A stretch of DNA of 64,000 nucleotides from an uncultured Verrucomicrobiota bacterium (GTDB lineage: Bacteria > Verrucomicrobiota > Verrucomicrobiia > Limisphaerales > UBA9464), in assembly GCA_903907925.1 (NCBI GenBank), contig CAIVQB010000106.1, positions 88,990 through 152,989 on the forward strand, read 5' to 3'. A program made the translations under genes and the position numbers. The notes under the pieces were generated by a model. The model was given only the letters and a program-made list of their open reading frames with translations, was not told the origin of the DNA and searched no databases. This document shows, piece by piece, positions 1-8,419 of the stretch. The number at the start of each line of letters is the position of its first letter. The stretch's first letter is position 1.

Positions 1-287
1 CGCGCGCTCTGGCGGATGACCTCGGGCAGTTCCGGTGCCAGGGTCAGCGCCGCCGACAGGGGGCCCTTCGCGATGTCGTAGTTACCGAGGTCGATTTGGG
101 CTGCGGCCTGCTGGACGAGCTTTCCCGCACGGCGGGTCTTGAAATAGCGGTAGGCCGGTCGTGCGGCAAAGATACCCGCCACCACCAGCACAAGAACGCC
201 AAAGAGGGCCACCGGGATCCAGCGTGAGTGGTCCCGGAATCCCGACAACGAATCGTGGCTGCCGCCTGCAGAAGTCAATACGGCCAT
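1..287 (-). CDS. Partial membrane protein with TPR-like region, cut by left edge
   Basis: An open frame starts at an ATG (bases 287-285 on the minus strand) and is still open at base 1, so only the first 95 residues are visible. Residues 24-42 (WIPVALFGVLVLVVAGIF and on) form one clear membrane helix. Residues 55-92 have the spacing of a tetratricopeptide helix pair, with a G-N-Y then A, and an A-L-x-L-x-P pattern. The layout suggests an inner-membrane protein anchored at its N terminus with a TPR scaffold behind it. No specific function can be given. The start codon choice is supported by codon pattern only; there is no strong ribosome binding site. Confidence 0.7.
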   Translation of the reverse strand, partial: MAVLTSAGGSHDSLSGFRDHSRWIPVALFGVLVLVVAGIFAARPAYRYFKTRRAGKLVQQAAAQIDLGNYDIAKGPLSAALTLAPELPEVIRQSA

Positions 288-664
288 CGTAGTTGGATTC
301 GGATGCCGGGCAAAGTCCGGTTTGGGGCCGTTCCGTTTTTGGTCCCGGATGGCCGCGAGTGGGCCTGGGTGTTCGGACTTCGTTGAATCGTTGGGGGTAA
401 GCGCGATTTTTTATCGCCAAAGAATGATTGTAAATTGATTGTCTCCAACAGGATATGCCGCCGAAATCCATCCGAAATCGCGGGACTTTTCGGCATCCTT
501 CCGTGAAGAAGAGGGCGCGGACTTCTGCCGAATGCCGGGTGTTCATTGTGAATGGAGTCACTTCAACCCGGTTGATGCGGGAGAGCGACGACCGGCCGGC
601 CTGCAAGCGAACGCTTGCCAAAGTGGTCCCACCGCCTAGTCTCGGCGTTCCTTTGTCTCTAGCC
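288..664. other. Intergenic region between divergent genes
   Basis: This 377-base gap separates the divergent left-edge gene and yajC, so it should hold promoters for both. It has an A/T-rich stretch around 405-445, unlike the GC-rich surroundings, with a small inverted repeat (GCGAT 403-407 and ATCGC 413-417). I see no convincing gene and no confident -35/-10 pair. The yajC frame is open upstream to 455, but that extension does not resemble YajC. Confidence 0.5.
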
Positions 665-985
665 ATGTTGACTGCTGCCTTTTCGATCCTCGCCGAAGCT
701 TCACCTGAGGACGCAAAACGCGCCAACCTGTATCAGGTCGGCATGATTGCGTTCATGATCGTGATCTTTTATGTCATGCTCATCCGCCCCCAGCAGAAGC
801 AGGCGAAGAAACAGGCGGAGCTCCTCAAAGGGCTGAAAAAGGGGGACAAAGTGGTCACGTCATCGGGCATCATCGGAGTGGTGACTGGTATTCAGGACAA
901 TGCCGTCACCCTGCGTTCCGCCGACACCAAGCTGGAGGTCCAGAAGAGTGCCATCAGCCAGGTGACCGGTTCCGTCGAAGACTGA
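665..985 (+). CDS. yajC: Preprotein translocase subunit YajC
   Basis: YajC is a small inner-membrane protein that associates with SecDF in the Sec translocon holoenzyme. The 106-residue product has the family layout: a short N terminus, one membrane helix at about residues 23-40, the hallmark RPQQK at 41-45, and a basic cytoplasmic domain with KKGDKVVTSSGIIG at about 58-71. The ATG at 665 gives the usual family length (about 85-115); the frame stays open further upstream, but those residues do not look like YajC. It lies 40 bases before secDF on the same strand, the conserved yajC-secD-secF order, so the two are probably co-transcribed. Confidence 0.93.
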   Translation: MLTAAFSILAEASPEDAKRANLYQVGMIAFMIVIFYVMLIRPQQKQAKKQAELLKGLKKGDKVVTSSGIIGVVTGIQDNAVTLRSADTKLEVQKSAISQVTGSVED

Positions 986-1025
986 TCCGTCGCCCCGTCC
1001 TCCGTCCCCGATTCCGCGTCCGCCC

Positions 1026-3638
1026 ATGAACCGCAGCCACCTCTGGAAGTTCGTTCTCGTCGTCTTTGTCGTTGTCTGGTCACTCAGCGAGATCTGGCCG
1101 CCCAAGTCGCGCAACCTGATCGACCAGTTCGACACGCTGGCCGTCAACACGCTGAACGACACCAACTACAATGGGATCATTTCCAAGGCGCGGAGCCTGG
1201 AAGCCTCGATGGCCCATCGCGGGACGTATTCCAATCTTCTGGCGGCGATCGGCACCAACGATCTCCGGCGTTATTTTCCAACCAACTTCGTGAAGATTGT
1301 CGGTGACCGCAACCAGACGCGCGCCAATCTCGCCATCCTCAACCGCGTGCAGCGCGAGGCGGCCGGCCGCTTCAAGCTCGGCCTCGATCTTCAGGGCGGC
1401 ACGTCCTTTTTGCTGGAAATGGACACCAGCAAGCTCGGACCCGACAGCCTGGCCAATTCGATGAGCAAGTCGTTCTACGTCGACCAGGCCGTGTCGGTTC
1501 TTCGCCGGCGAGTCGATGCCTATGGTGTCGCCGAACCGTTGATCCAGCCGGCAGGTGAGAATCGAATCATGGTGCAATTGCCGGGACTCAGCGAAGCCGA
1601 CAAGCTCGCCGCCCGTGAAGGCATCCAGAAGGCCGCCCGCATGGAAATCCGCATGGCCGATCCGGACATGGCGGAGAACCTGAAATCGCGACTCGTTCCC
1701 CCGGGGTACGAGCGGCTCTATGAAAAGACCGAACTCGAGGATGGCACCGAGGGTTATCGTGAAGTCCTGCTGGAAAAGACGCCGGCCGCTCCGCCGGGAG
1801 AACCGAAGCGCGGTCTGACCGGCAGCTACATCAGCGCCTCGTACGTGGCGCGGGATCCGGTGACCGGCAATCCCGAGGTCCATTTCAACCTGGATACCGA
1901 GGGTGCCCAAATTTTTGCCGACGTGACCCGCGCGAATGTCGGGCGCCTGATGGGCATCGTTCTCGACGGTGAAGTGGTTTCGCTCGCCACCATCCAGGAA
2001 CCGATTACCGGTGGCAGTTGCCGGATCAGCAATTCCGCCGGGGGTTATTCGGAAAAGAAGGCGCAGGAAATCGCCACCGCCCTCCAGAACCCGCTCCAGA
2101 CGCCGCTCCATATCCTGTACGAGCAGGGTGTGGATCCGTCGTTGGGCGCTGATTCCATCGCCAGCGGCATCAAGGCGTCCCTGATCGGCACCCTCGCGGT
2201 GGCCGGTTTCATGGCGGTTTATTACCTCCGTGCCGGCTTGGTGGCCAATGTCGCGTTGCTCACCAACATCATCGTCCTGCTGGGCATCATGTGCTCGCTG
2301 AACGTCACCTTCACCCTGCCCGGAATCGCCGGCATCGTGCTGACCGTCGGTATGGCAGTCGACGCCAACGTCCTGATCTACGAGCGCATCCGCGAAGAGC
2401 TTGCCAAGGGCAAATCGATGCGGGGCGCTCTCTCGGCCGGCTATGACCGGGCCTTCGCTACCATTTTCGATTCCCACATCACCACGTTGATCTCTTCGAT
2501 CATCCTGATCGCGCTGGGCACCGGTGCGATCAAGGGCTTCGGTGTTTCCCTGACCATCGGCGTGGCTGTCAGCCTCTTCACCGCGCTGATCGTCACTCGC
2601 CTGATCTTCGACTTCCTGCTGGCGCGCGGACTGTTGAAGACGCTGCCGATGCTCCACATCATCAAGGCGTCGCATCTCAATTTCATGGCGCTGGCCAAGC
2701 CGGCCTTCACGTTGTCCTGGGCGGTCATCCTGATCGGTATCGGATACGGCGTCTTCGTCCGGGGTTCCAATCTTCTGGGCGTTGAATTCGCCGGCGGCGA
2801 CAGCGTTTCCCTGGCCTTTTCCCAGAAGGTCAATGTCGATGAAATCCGCCGCGAAATCGGCCATTTGAACATCGGCGATGCCATCATCACTTATCAGCAG
2901 GACAGCGCCTCCGGCCGCCAGACGCTCCGGTTGGTCACGGCCAAGAAGGACGACAAGAAGCCCGGAAAAGAATACGGCGACGTTGCGGTTGAGGGCCTCC
3001 AAAAGGCGTTCCCGGCCGCTGGATTCAAACAGATCGGCATCGATCATGTCGGTCCCACGGTCGGTCAGGAGATTCAGAAATCGGCGATCATCGCCTCGCT
3101 CCTTTCGTTGTTCGGCATTCTGGTCTACGTCGCGTTCCGCTACGAATTCAGCTTTGCGGTCGGCGCGGTCGTGGCCGTGATCCACGACGTCCTGATGACC
3201 ATCGGATGGTACTGTCTGACCGGTCTAGTCGGCGAGGGACGCCAGTTCAACGCCACCTTTGTCGCGGCGCTGCTGACCATCATCGGCTTCTCGATCAACG
3301 ACACGATCGTCATCTTCGACCGCATCCGTGAGGATCTGAAGCTGGGCATTCCCGGCAGTTTCAAGGACCTGGTGAACCGGGCATTGAACGAAACCCTGAG
3401 CCGGACGATCATCACCTCCGGCACGGTGTTTCTGGCGACCGCTTCGCTGTATTTCTTCGGCGGCGGACCGATCAACGACTTCGCCTTCACCTTCCTGGTC
3501 GGCATCATCACCGGCACTTATTCCTCGATCTACATCGCCAGTGCGCTGGTGTTGTGGTGGCACAAGGGACAACGGCCGTCCATCGGCGTGCAGGTGGCGG
3601 TGCGCGAAGGACGTGGCGAGACGGCCGGAGCACTCTGA
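1026..3638 (+). CDS. secDF: Fused protein-export protein SecD-SecF
   Basis: This single 870-residue protein carries both SecD and SecF, the RND-like subunits that use the proton gradient to pull exported proteins out of SecYEG. The SecD half has an N-terminal helix (about 8-24), the periplasmic motif LGLDLQGG at 118-125, and a helix bundle with VDANVLIYERIREE. The SecF half begins near residue 549, has LGVEFAGGD at about 584-592, and ends in a second bundle with FSINDTIVIFDRIRED. Separate SecD and SecF proteins are usual in Proteobacteria; fusions are known in several other groups. The ATG at 1026 places the first helix at the very N terminus as expected. It follows yajC directly. Confidence 0.95.
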   Translation: MNRSHLWKFVLVVFVVVWSLSEIWPPKSRNLIDQFDTLAVNTLNDTNYNGIISKARSLEASMAHRGTYSNLLAAIGTNDLRRYFPTNFVKIVGDRNQTRANLAILNRVQREAAGRFKLGLDLQGGTSFLLEMDTSKLGPDSLANSMSKSFYVDQAVSVLRRRVDAYGVAEPLIQPAGENRIMVQLPGLSEADKLAAREGIQKAARMEIRMADPDMAENLKSRLVPPGYERLYEKTELEDGTEGYREVLLEKTPAAPPGEPKRGLTGSYISASYVARDPVTGNPEVHFNLDTEGAQIFADVTRANVGRLMGIVLDGEVVSLATIQEPITGGSCRISNSAGGYSEKKAQEIATALQNPLQTPLHILYEQGVDPSLGADSIASGIKASLIGTLAVAGFMAVYYLRAGLVANVALLTNIIVLLGIMCSLNVTFTLPGIAGIVLTVGMAVDANVLIYERIREELAKGKSMRGALSAGYDRAFATIFDSHITTLISSIILIALGTGAIKGFGVSLTIGVAVSLFTALIVTRLIFDFLLARGLLKTLPMLHIIKASHLNFMALAKPAFTLSWAVILIGIGYGVFVRGSNLLGVEFAGGDSVSLAFSQKVNVDEIRREIGHLNIGDAIITYQQDSASGRQTLRLVTAKKDDKKPGKEYGDVAVEGLQKAFPAAGFKQIGIDHVGPTVGQEIQKSAIIASLLSLFGILVYVAFRYEFSFAVGAVVAVIHDVLMTIGWYCLTGLVGEGRQFNATFVAALLTIIGFSINDTIVIFDRIREDLKLGIPGSFKDLVNRALNETLSRTIITSGTVFLATASLYFFGGGPINDFAFTFLVGIITGTYSSIYIASALVLWWHKGQRPSIGVQVAVREGRGETAGAL

Positions 3639-3790
3639 ACCGGCGCGCGGGGTGATCTGATCCGTCGGCTGAGGCTGCGGGTGGGTTTCGCACGTAACCG
3701 GCCGGGCTCGGCTTGATGAGCCGGAATGGACTGCGGGCTTGCCCTTGTCGTCGGGTCGCGGTGTGATCGGGCGTTCCCGATTCCATCGCC

Positions 3791-4990
3791 ATGAAGACCT
3801 CCCTTTCGCGTCGCCAGGCCCTTGCCGGTCTGGGACTTCTCGCCGCAACCCCGCTGGCGGGCTGCATCCACTACGAATCCAACACCGATTCTGATCCCGG
3901 TGGCACCCGCAAGGGATCCGCCGGTCACGACCGCTCTCCCATGAACCTCGAACGCTCCTCCTTCGGATCCCTCGCCGACGGCACCCCGGTGTCGTTGTTC
4001 ACCTTTCGCAACGCGAAGGGCATGACTGTCAAGGTCACCAATTACGGCCTTATCATCACCGAATTGCACACGCCGGACCGCACTGGCAAAAGCGGCAACG
4101 TGGTGCTCGGATTCGACAACCTGCCCCGCTACCTCGCCGGCCATCCGTTTTTTGGCGCGATCGCCGGCCGCGTGGCCAACCGCATTGCCAAGGGCCGCTT
4201 CACCATCGACGGCCAGGAATACAAAGTGGCCGTCAACAATGGCGCGAATCATCTCCACGGCGGAGTGGTCGGTTTCGACAAGAAGGTCTGGAAGATCGAG
4301 GGGGATGAAGTGACGCCGGAGTTCGCCCGGGTCCGCTTCAGCCTGGTCAGCCCAGACGGCGACGAGGGCTATCCCGGAAACCTCAAGGTGACTGTCGATT
4401 ATACGCTCACCGCGGACAGCGAACTGCGCATCCACTACCGCGCCACCACCGACAAGGCCACGCCGATCAACCTGACCAACCACAGCTACTTCAATCTCGC
4501 GGGGCAGGGCGTGATCGATGGCCACCAGCTTCAACTCATGGCCGATCGTTACACGCCGGGCGATGAGGGGCTGATCCCCACCGGAGATCTGATTTCGGTG
4601 AAGGGCACCGCCGTGGATTTCACGACGCCCCACACCCTCGGTGAGCGGATCGAGATCACCGGCCTCACCCCGACCGGCTACGATCACAACTTCGTGCTCA
4701 ATTCCGGTGGCCAATCCCTGGCGTTGGCGGCGCGGGTGATCGAGCCGACCACGGGACGGGTCCTGGAAGTGCTGACCGATCGGCCGGGCATCCAGCTTTA
4801 CACGGCCAACTTCCTTCCGGCCGATGGCATCGTCTGCACCGGCGGCGTCACCTTCCCGCGGCACGGTGCCTTCTGCCTGGAAACCCAGAATTTCCCGGAT
4901 GCGGTCAACAAACCGAAGTTTCCCAAGTCGGTCTGGCGTCCGGGTGAAACTTACGACACTACGACGGTGTTCCGGTTCAGCGCCCGCTGA
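3791..4990 (+). CDS. galM: Aldose 1-epimerase, exported lipoprotein
   Basis: Aldose 1-epimerase (mutarotase) interconverts alpha and beta anomers of aldoses such as glucose and galactose. In the 399-residue product, NHLHGG is at 153-158, the catalytic histidine of the NHSYFNL motif is H231, and the catalytic base is E364 in CLETQNFP. The N terminus is an export signal: a Tat-like SRRQAL at 6-11 followed by a hydrophobic stretch ending in the lipobox LAGC, with C25 as lipidation site. The enzyme should therefore sit on the periplasmic side of a membrane rather than in the cytoplasm, which suits free sugars released outside the cell. It is convergent with the DUF1080 gene, and a strong hairpin lies between them. 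Confidence 0.92.
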   Translation: MKTSLSRRQALAGLGLLAATPLAGCIHYESNTDSDPGGTRKGSAGHDRSPMNLERSSFGSLADGTPVSLFTFRNAKGMTVKVTNYGLIITELHTPDRTGKSGNVVLGFDNLPRYLAGHPFFGAIAGRVANRIAKGRFTIDGQEYKVAVNNGANHLHGGVVGFDKKVWKIEGDEVTPEFARVRFSLVSPDGDEGYPGNLKVTVDYTLTADSELRIHYRATTDKATPINLTNHSYFNLAGQGVIDGHQLQLMADRYTPGDEGLIPTGDLISVKGTAVDFTTPHTLGERIEITGLTPTGYDHNFVLNSGGQSLALAARVIEPTTGRVLEVLTDRPGIQLYTANFLPADGIVCTGGVTFPRHGAFCLETQNFPDAVNKPKFPKSVWRPGETYDTTTVFRFSAR

Positions 4991-5010
4991 AACGACTGGT
5001 TGAAACGCAA

Positions 5011-5051
5011 AACAGGGCGGCCGCGCGATGCGGACCGCCCTGTTGCTTTTT
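5011..5051. terminator. Bidirectional intrinsic terminator
   Basis: A perfect 10-bp stem (AACAGGGCGG 5011-5020 with CCGCCCTGTT 5035-5044) is followed by a T-run (CTTTTTC). It lies between the convergent galM and DUF1080 genes and can serve both; the T-run favours galM. Confidence 0.85.
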
Positions 5052-5085
5052 CGGAAGGCTGTTGAAGCGATCCGAAGGGTGGCGA

Positions 5086-5763
5086 TTACAGCTTCTTGAC
5101 CCGGATGTTCTTGTAGAGGACAACGCTCTTCGGATCGTGGGCCTGCAGGGCGAAGGTTCCAGCGTTCAGCTTGCGTTCGAAATCCTTGCCCGGCTGGCGG
5201 CCGGCTTCCTCGGTGAAGTCATTCACCAGGGTGCCGTTGAGGTAGATCTTGATGTTGTTGCCGCGAACGATGACATGATGGGTGTACCATTCGCCGTCCT
5301 TCACCACGCCGACGAGCTTGTCTTCCTTCACATCCTGCACCGAGTACACGCTGCCGGATTTCCGCCAGTCACCGTGGGTCTGGTTGACCTGGGTTTCGTA
5401 TCCGCCCCAGGGCCAGCCGGTGTCCTGATACTTGGTGTGGATGTAGATGCCGCCGTTGGAACCGGGCTGGGTCAGAACATCAACCTTGAGCTCGAAATCT
5501 TTGAACGGTGCGAGGGTGCCGACGTAGAAGTTGTGACTCCGGCCACCATTGGCGCGGAAGGCACCGTCGGCGATGGACCAGGAGGCCTGGCTCTCACCGA
5601 CCTTCCAACCGGTCCAGGTGCCATCGGAAATGTAGGTGAAACCCTCGGAATCCATGGAGCCGAGGGTGTGGGTCGGGCCGCCTGGCTTGGAGGGGGCGGA
5701 TGAAAAACTGGCGCAGCCGGCCAAAAGCGCGGCGAGCACGGCAACGGAGAGGAATGATTTCAT
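5086..5763 (-). CDS. DUF1080 (3-keto-disaccharide hydrolase-like) lipoprotein
   Basis: The 225-residue product has the DUF1080 fold, a concanavalin-like beta sandwich common in Verrucomicrobiota and Planctomycetota and linked in characterised members to 3-keto-glycoside or disaccharide hydrolysis. Recognisable segments are DGTWTGWKVGESQASW near the N terminus of the domain, the central GSNGGIYIHTKYQD, and the C-terminal LQAHDPKSVVLYKNIRVK. The start at 5763 gives a compact lipoprotein signal (LLAGC, lipidated at C17); the frame stays open upstream but lacks a signal sequence. It is divergent from the GNAT gene and convergent with galM. The substrate cannot be told from the sequence. Confidence 0.88.
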   Translation of the reverse strand: MKSFLSVAVLAALLAGCASFSSAPSKPGGPTHTLGSMDSEGFTYISDGTWTGWKVGESQASWSIADGAFRANGGRSHNFYVGTLAPFKDFELKVDVLTQPGSNGGIYIHTKYQDTGWPWGGYETQVNQTHGDWRKSGSVYSVQDVKEDKLVGVVKDGEWYTHHVIVRGNNIKIYLNGTLVNDFTEEAGRQPGKDFERKLNAGTFALQAHDPKSVVLYKNIRVKKL

Positions 5764-5871
5764 GGTGCACGGAGTTGATACGGATCCGCCGGCCCGCCGG
5801 CAAACCGAAATCCGACTGATCACGCGGCAGGGAGATTGTCGGCGTGGGGGAATCTCGACACGATTCAACCC

Positions 5872-6519
5872 GTGAATCCGCCCCGACCGGAATCCCGCGA
5901 TGCCCAGATCCGCCCCTGTCGTCCCGGGGATGAACCGGCACTGTATGAGGTTTGCCTGAAGACCGGGAATGGCGGGACCGACGGGACCGGACTTTTTTCC
6001 GACGCGGGCTGGCTGGGGCACCGGTTTGTCGGGCCGTACTTGGCGTTGGAACCCGCTCTTTCGTGGGCATTGGAGGATTCACAGGGCGTTTGCGGATACG
6101 TTCTGGCAACCGCCGACTCGGAACGATTTGCCCGCCGGTTTGCAAACGAATGGATGCCCAGAGTCTCCGGCGAACTGGATCGGATACGTTCGAACATCCC
6201 GGAGCCCCGGTCAGGAACCGAAGCCGAACAACGCGATTGGTTCGCTCATCCCGTTTGGTTTTTCCCCGAACCCCGGTCGGTCTATCCATCCCACCTACAC
6301 ATCGACCTGTTGTCGCGGGTGCAGGGCAGGGGATATGGACGTCGAATGGTGGGGCTGATGCTCGATATCCTCGCTGGGCGTGGATCCCCCGGAGTTCACC
6401 TGGGAATGCATCCGCTGAACCTGCGAGCCCGGCAATTCTATGCGAGTCTTGGATTCCAAGAGCTCGCCGTGGAGAACGAAACCCTGTACCTCGGACGACG
6501 TCTTTCGCATGTCACCTGA
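5872..6519 (+). CDS. GNAT family N-acetyltransferase
   Basis: A GCN5-related acetyltransferase that would move an acetyl group from acetyl-CoA to an unknown amine. The N terminus reads IRPCRPGDEPALYEVC, the typical first strand and helix of GNAT proteins. The acetyl-CoA pyrophosphate loop is VQGRGYGRRM, and the last motif is NLRARQFYASLGF. I chose GTG at 5872, about 15 residues before the first strand; a TTG at 5836 in the same frame is possible. The last 11 bases overlap eda, so the two are probably translated together. Lower confidence applies to the start than to the family. Confidence 0.82.
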   Translation: MNPPRPESRDAQIRPCRPGDEPALYEVCLKTGNGGTDGTGLFSDAGWLGHRFVGPYLALEPALSWALEDSQGVCGYVLATADSERFARRFANEWMPRVSGELDRIRSNIPEPRSGTEAEQRDWFAHPVWFFPEPRSVYPSHLHIDLLSRVQGRGYGRRMVGLMLDILAGRGSPGVHLGMHPLNLRARQFYASLGFQELAVENETLYLGRRLSHVT

Positions 6520-7156
6520 TTCCCAACGCAGCCTGCGCGCCAGCCGATTGATGGATGCGGGCGTGATTGCGGTGATCCGCTCGCCCGATCCCGGGCTGGT
6601 TCCCGAACTGGGGGCCGCCTTGCTGGCGGGCGGGGTCAGCGCCCTGGAAGTAACGACCTCCACGCCGGGATTCGGCGATGCCATCCGCGCCACTCGCGCG
6701 GCCCTCGGCCCCAGCGCGTTGATCGGTGCCGGGACACTGTTGTCAGTCGCGGACTGCGATGCGGCGCTCGAGGCGGGAGCGGATTTCGCCGTGAGCCCGG
6801 TGTTTCGACCCGGATTGATTCCCAGGTGTCATGATGCCGGGGTACCGATTCTCCTCGGCGCGTTCACCCCGACGGAAGCTCAGGCCGTCCACGAGTCTGG
6901 TGCGGACTTCGTGAAGTTGTTTCCGGCCGAAGCATTGGGGATCGGCTTCATCCGGGCGTTGCGGGCACCTCTTCCACATCTCCGTCTGGTTCCCACCGGC
7001 GGCGTGGATGCCTCCAATGCGGGCGAATTCCGCAAAGCGGGCTGTGTCGCTGTCGGAGTCGGCGGCAGTCTGGTCAAGGCGGAGTGGCTCCGGGCGCGGA
7101 ATTGGGCGGCGCTGACCGAGCTCGCCGCGGCGATGGTGGCATCGTGGCGTCGATGA
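6509..7156 (+). CDS. eda: 2-keto-3-deoxy-6-phosphogluconate aldolase
   Basis: KDPG aldolase splits 2-keto-3-deoxy-6-phosphogluconate into pyruvate and glyceraldehyde 3-phosphate in the Entner-Doudoroff and uronate pathways. The 215-residue product is a TIM barrel of usual size with VIR at 22-24, the catalytic glutamate E47 in ALEVTTSTPG, GAGT at 73-76, the Schiff-base lysine K136 in DFVKLFPAE, and the phosphate-binding TGGV near 163. The ATG at 6509 gives the standard N terminus and overlaps the GNAT stop by 11 bases. Members can also act on 2-keto-4-hydroxyglutarate or the galactonate analogue; no kinase gene is adjacent to decide. Confidence 0.9.
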   Translation: MSPDSQRSLRASRLMDAGVIAVIRSPDPGLVPELGAALLAGGVSALEVTTSTPGFGDAIRATRAALGPSALIGAGTLLSVADCDAALEAGADFAVSPVFRPGLIPRCHDAGVPILLGAFTPTEAQAVHESGADFVKLFPAEALGIGFIRALRAPLPHLRLVPTGGVDASNAGEFRKAGCVAVGVGGSLVKAEWLRARNWAALTELAAAMVASWRR

Positions 7157-7212
7157 CAGTGGGTGCGGCACGGGCTTGCCATTGGAGCGGTCCGTTCTAG
7201 CTTTGGCACTCC

Positions 7213-8385
7213 ATGGACGAGTCCATCCCTCCTTCGCCACCGCTTCCGCTGCCGCCGATTCAACCCCCGCCGCCGCTCCCGCCATTGCCTTCCGATCCGC
7301 CACGGATGGCAGCGCCGACTCCCCGTTCCAGTTCCGGTTGGAAATGGGTGGCCGTGATCCTCGGCTTCGTACTACTGGCCAGTGCGACGATCAATTTCAT
7401 CCTGGGTCTTCCCCACTTGAGCCATTTCGCGTCGCACGAAGGCCATTCGTCCCACAGCGGATCCCAGTTGGTCGAAGTCGTGCTGGAGGACGATTCGGCC
7501 AAGGAGAAGATCGCTGTCATTGATGTCAACGGGGTGATCTCCGACGAATCCGGGCGCGGTGGAAGCAGCCTGGTGGATTCCATCAAGGACCAACTGGATC
7601 GCGCGGCCGACGATGAGCGGGTGAAAGCGGTGATTCTTCGGGTGGATTCCCCGGGTGGTGAAGTGCTGGCGAGCGATGAAATCTATCGGGCGCTACACCG
7701 CTTCCAGACCAACACCGACATTCCGGTCATCGCCAGCATGGGCTCGATCGCCGCCTCCGGGGGATACTACATCAGTGCCCCATGCCGCTGGATCGTGGCC
7801 AATGAACTGACCATCACCGGCAGCATCGGCGTGATCTTTCACACCTACAATTACCGCGCCCTCATGGACAAAGTGGGCGTCCGTCCGGGCGTGGTGAAGA
7901 GTGGAAAACTGAAGGACATGCTCAGCCCGGACAAACGGCCCGAGGATGAGTTGCCCGAAGAGCGGGCCATTTTGGCCGGCATGATCGATGAGAGTTTCGC
8001 CCGGTTTGTTTCGATCATCGTCGCCGGCCGGGGCTGGGCGGCGCACCAGAATGAGGAGGACAAGATCACCGAAGGGCGGACCCTGGCGCCGAACTGGCGT
8101 GATTTCGCGGACGGCCGGATTCTTTCCGGAAACCAGGCGTTGAATCTCGGCCTCGTCGATGAAATCGGAAACTTCGACACCGCGGTCTCACGGGCGCTGG
8201 CGCTGGCCAACATTGATGCGGCCAAGGTCGTCACCTACGAGCTGCCGCCCAATTATTCAAACCTGTTGCGTCTCCTCGGCAAGACCGAGAACCGCGCGCT
8301 TCAAGTGAACGTGGGTGGGATCGATCTCTCACCGCGACTGCCACAGGGACGTCTGTATTTCATGTCACCGCTGCACCTTCACTGA
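7213..8385 (+). CDS. sppA: Signal peptide peptidase SppA-like S49 protease
   Basis: An S49-family membrane serine peptidase that degrades signal peptides left in the membrane after export. The 390-residue product has a very proline-rich cytoplasmic N terminus (residues 6-30), one membrane helix at about 44-65, then the protease domain. The catalytic serine is S182 in IAASGGYY and the general-base lysine is probably K234 in KSGKLKD, 52 residues later, the spacing seen in short bacterial SppA. The proline-rich tail is longer than usual. It lies between eda and an M24 peptidase on the same strand. The family call is solid; a role limited to signal peptides is inferred. Confidence 0.9.
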   Translation: MDESIPPSPPLPLPPIQPPPPLPPLPSDPPRMAAPTPRSSSGWKWVAVILGFVLLASATINFILGLPHLSHFASHEGHSSHSGSQLVEVVLEDDSAKEKIAVIDVNGVISDESGRGGSSLVDSIKDQLDRAADDERVKAVILRVDSPGGEVLASDEIYRALHRFQTNTDIPVIASMGSIAASGGYYISAPCRWIVANELTITGSIGVIFHTYNYRALMDKVGVRPGVVKSGKLKDMLSPDKRPEDELPEERAILAGMIDESFARFVSIIVAGRGWAAHQNEEDKITEGRTLAPNWRDFADGRILSGNQALNLGLVDEIGNFDTAVSRALALANIDAAKVVTYELPPNYSNLLRLLGKTENRALQVNVGGIDLSPRLPQGRLYFMSPLHLH

Positions 8386-8419
8386 CGGGTTTGCAAACGG
8401 TGATCGCCGGGGTCATGGC

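Noticed and set aside
1080-3185. Long open frame (701 codons) on the minus strand
   Set aside because: Antisense to secDF; composition is Asp/Arg/His-rich, as expected of a shadow.
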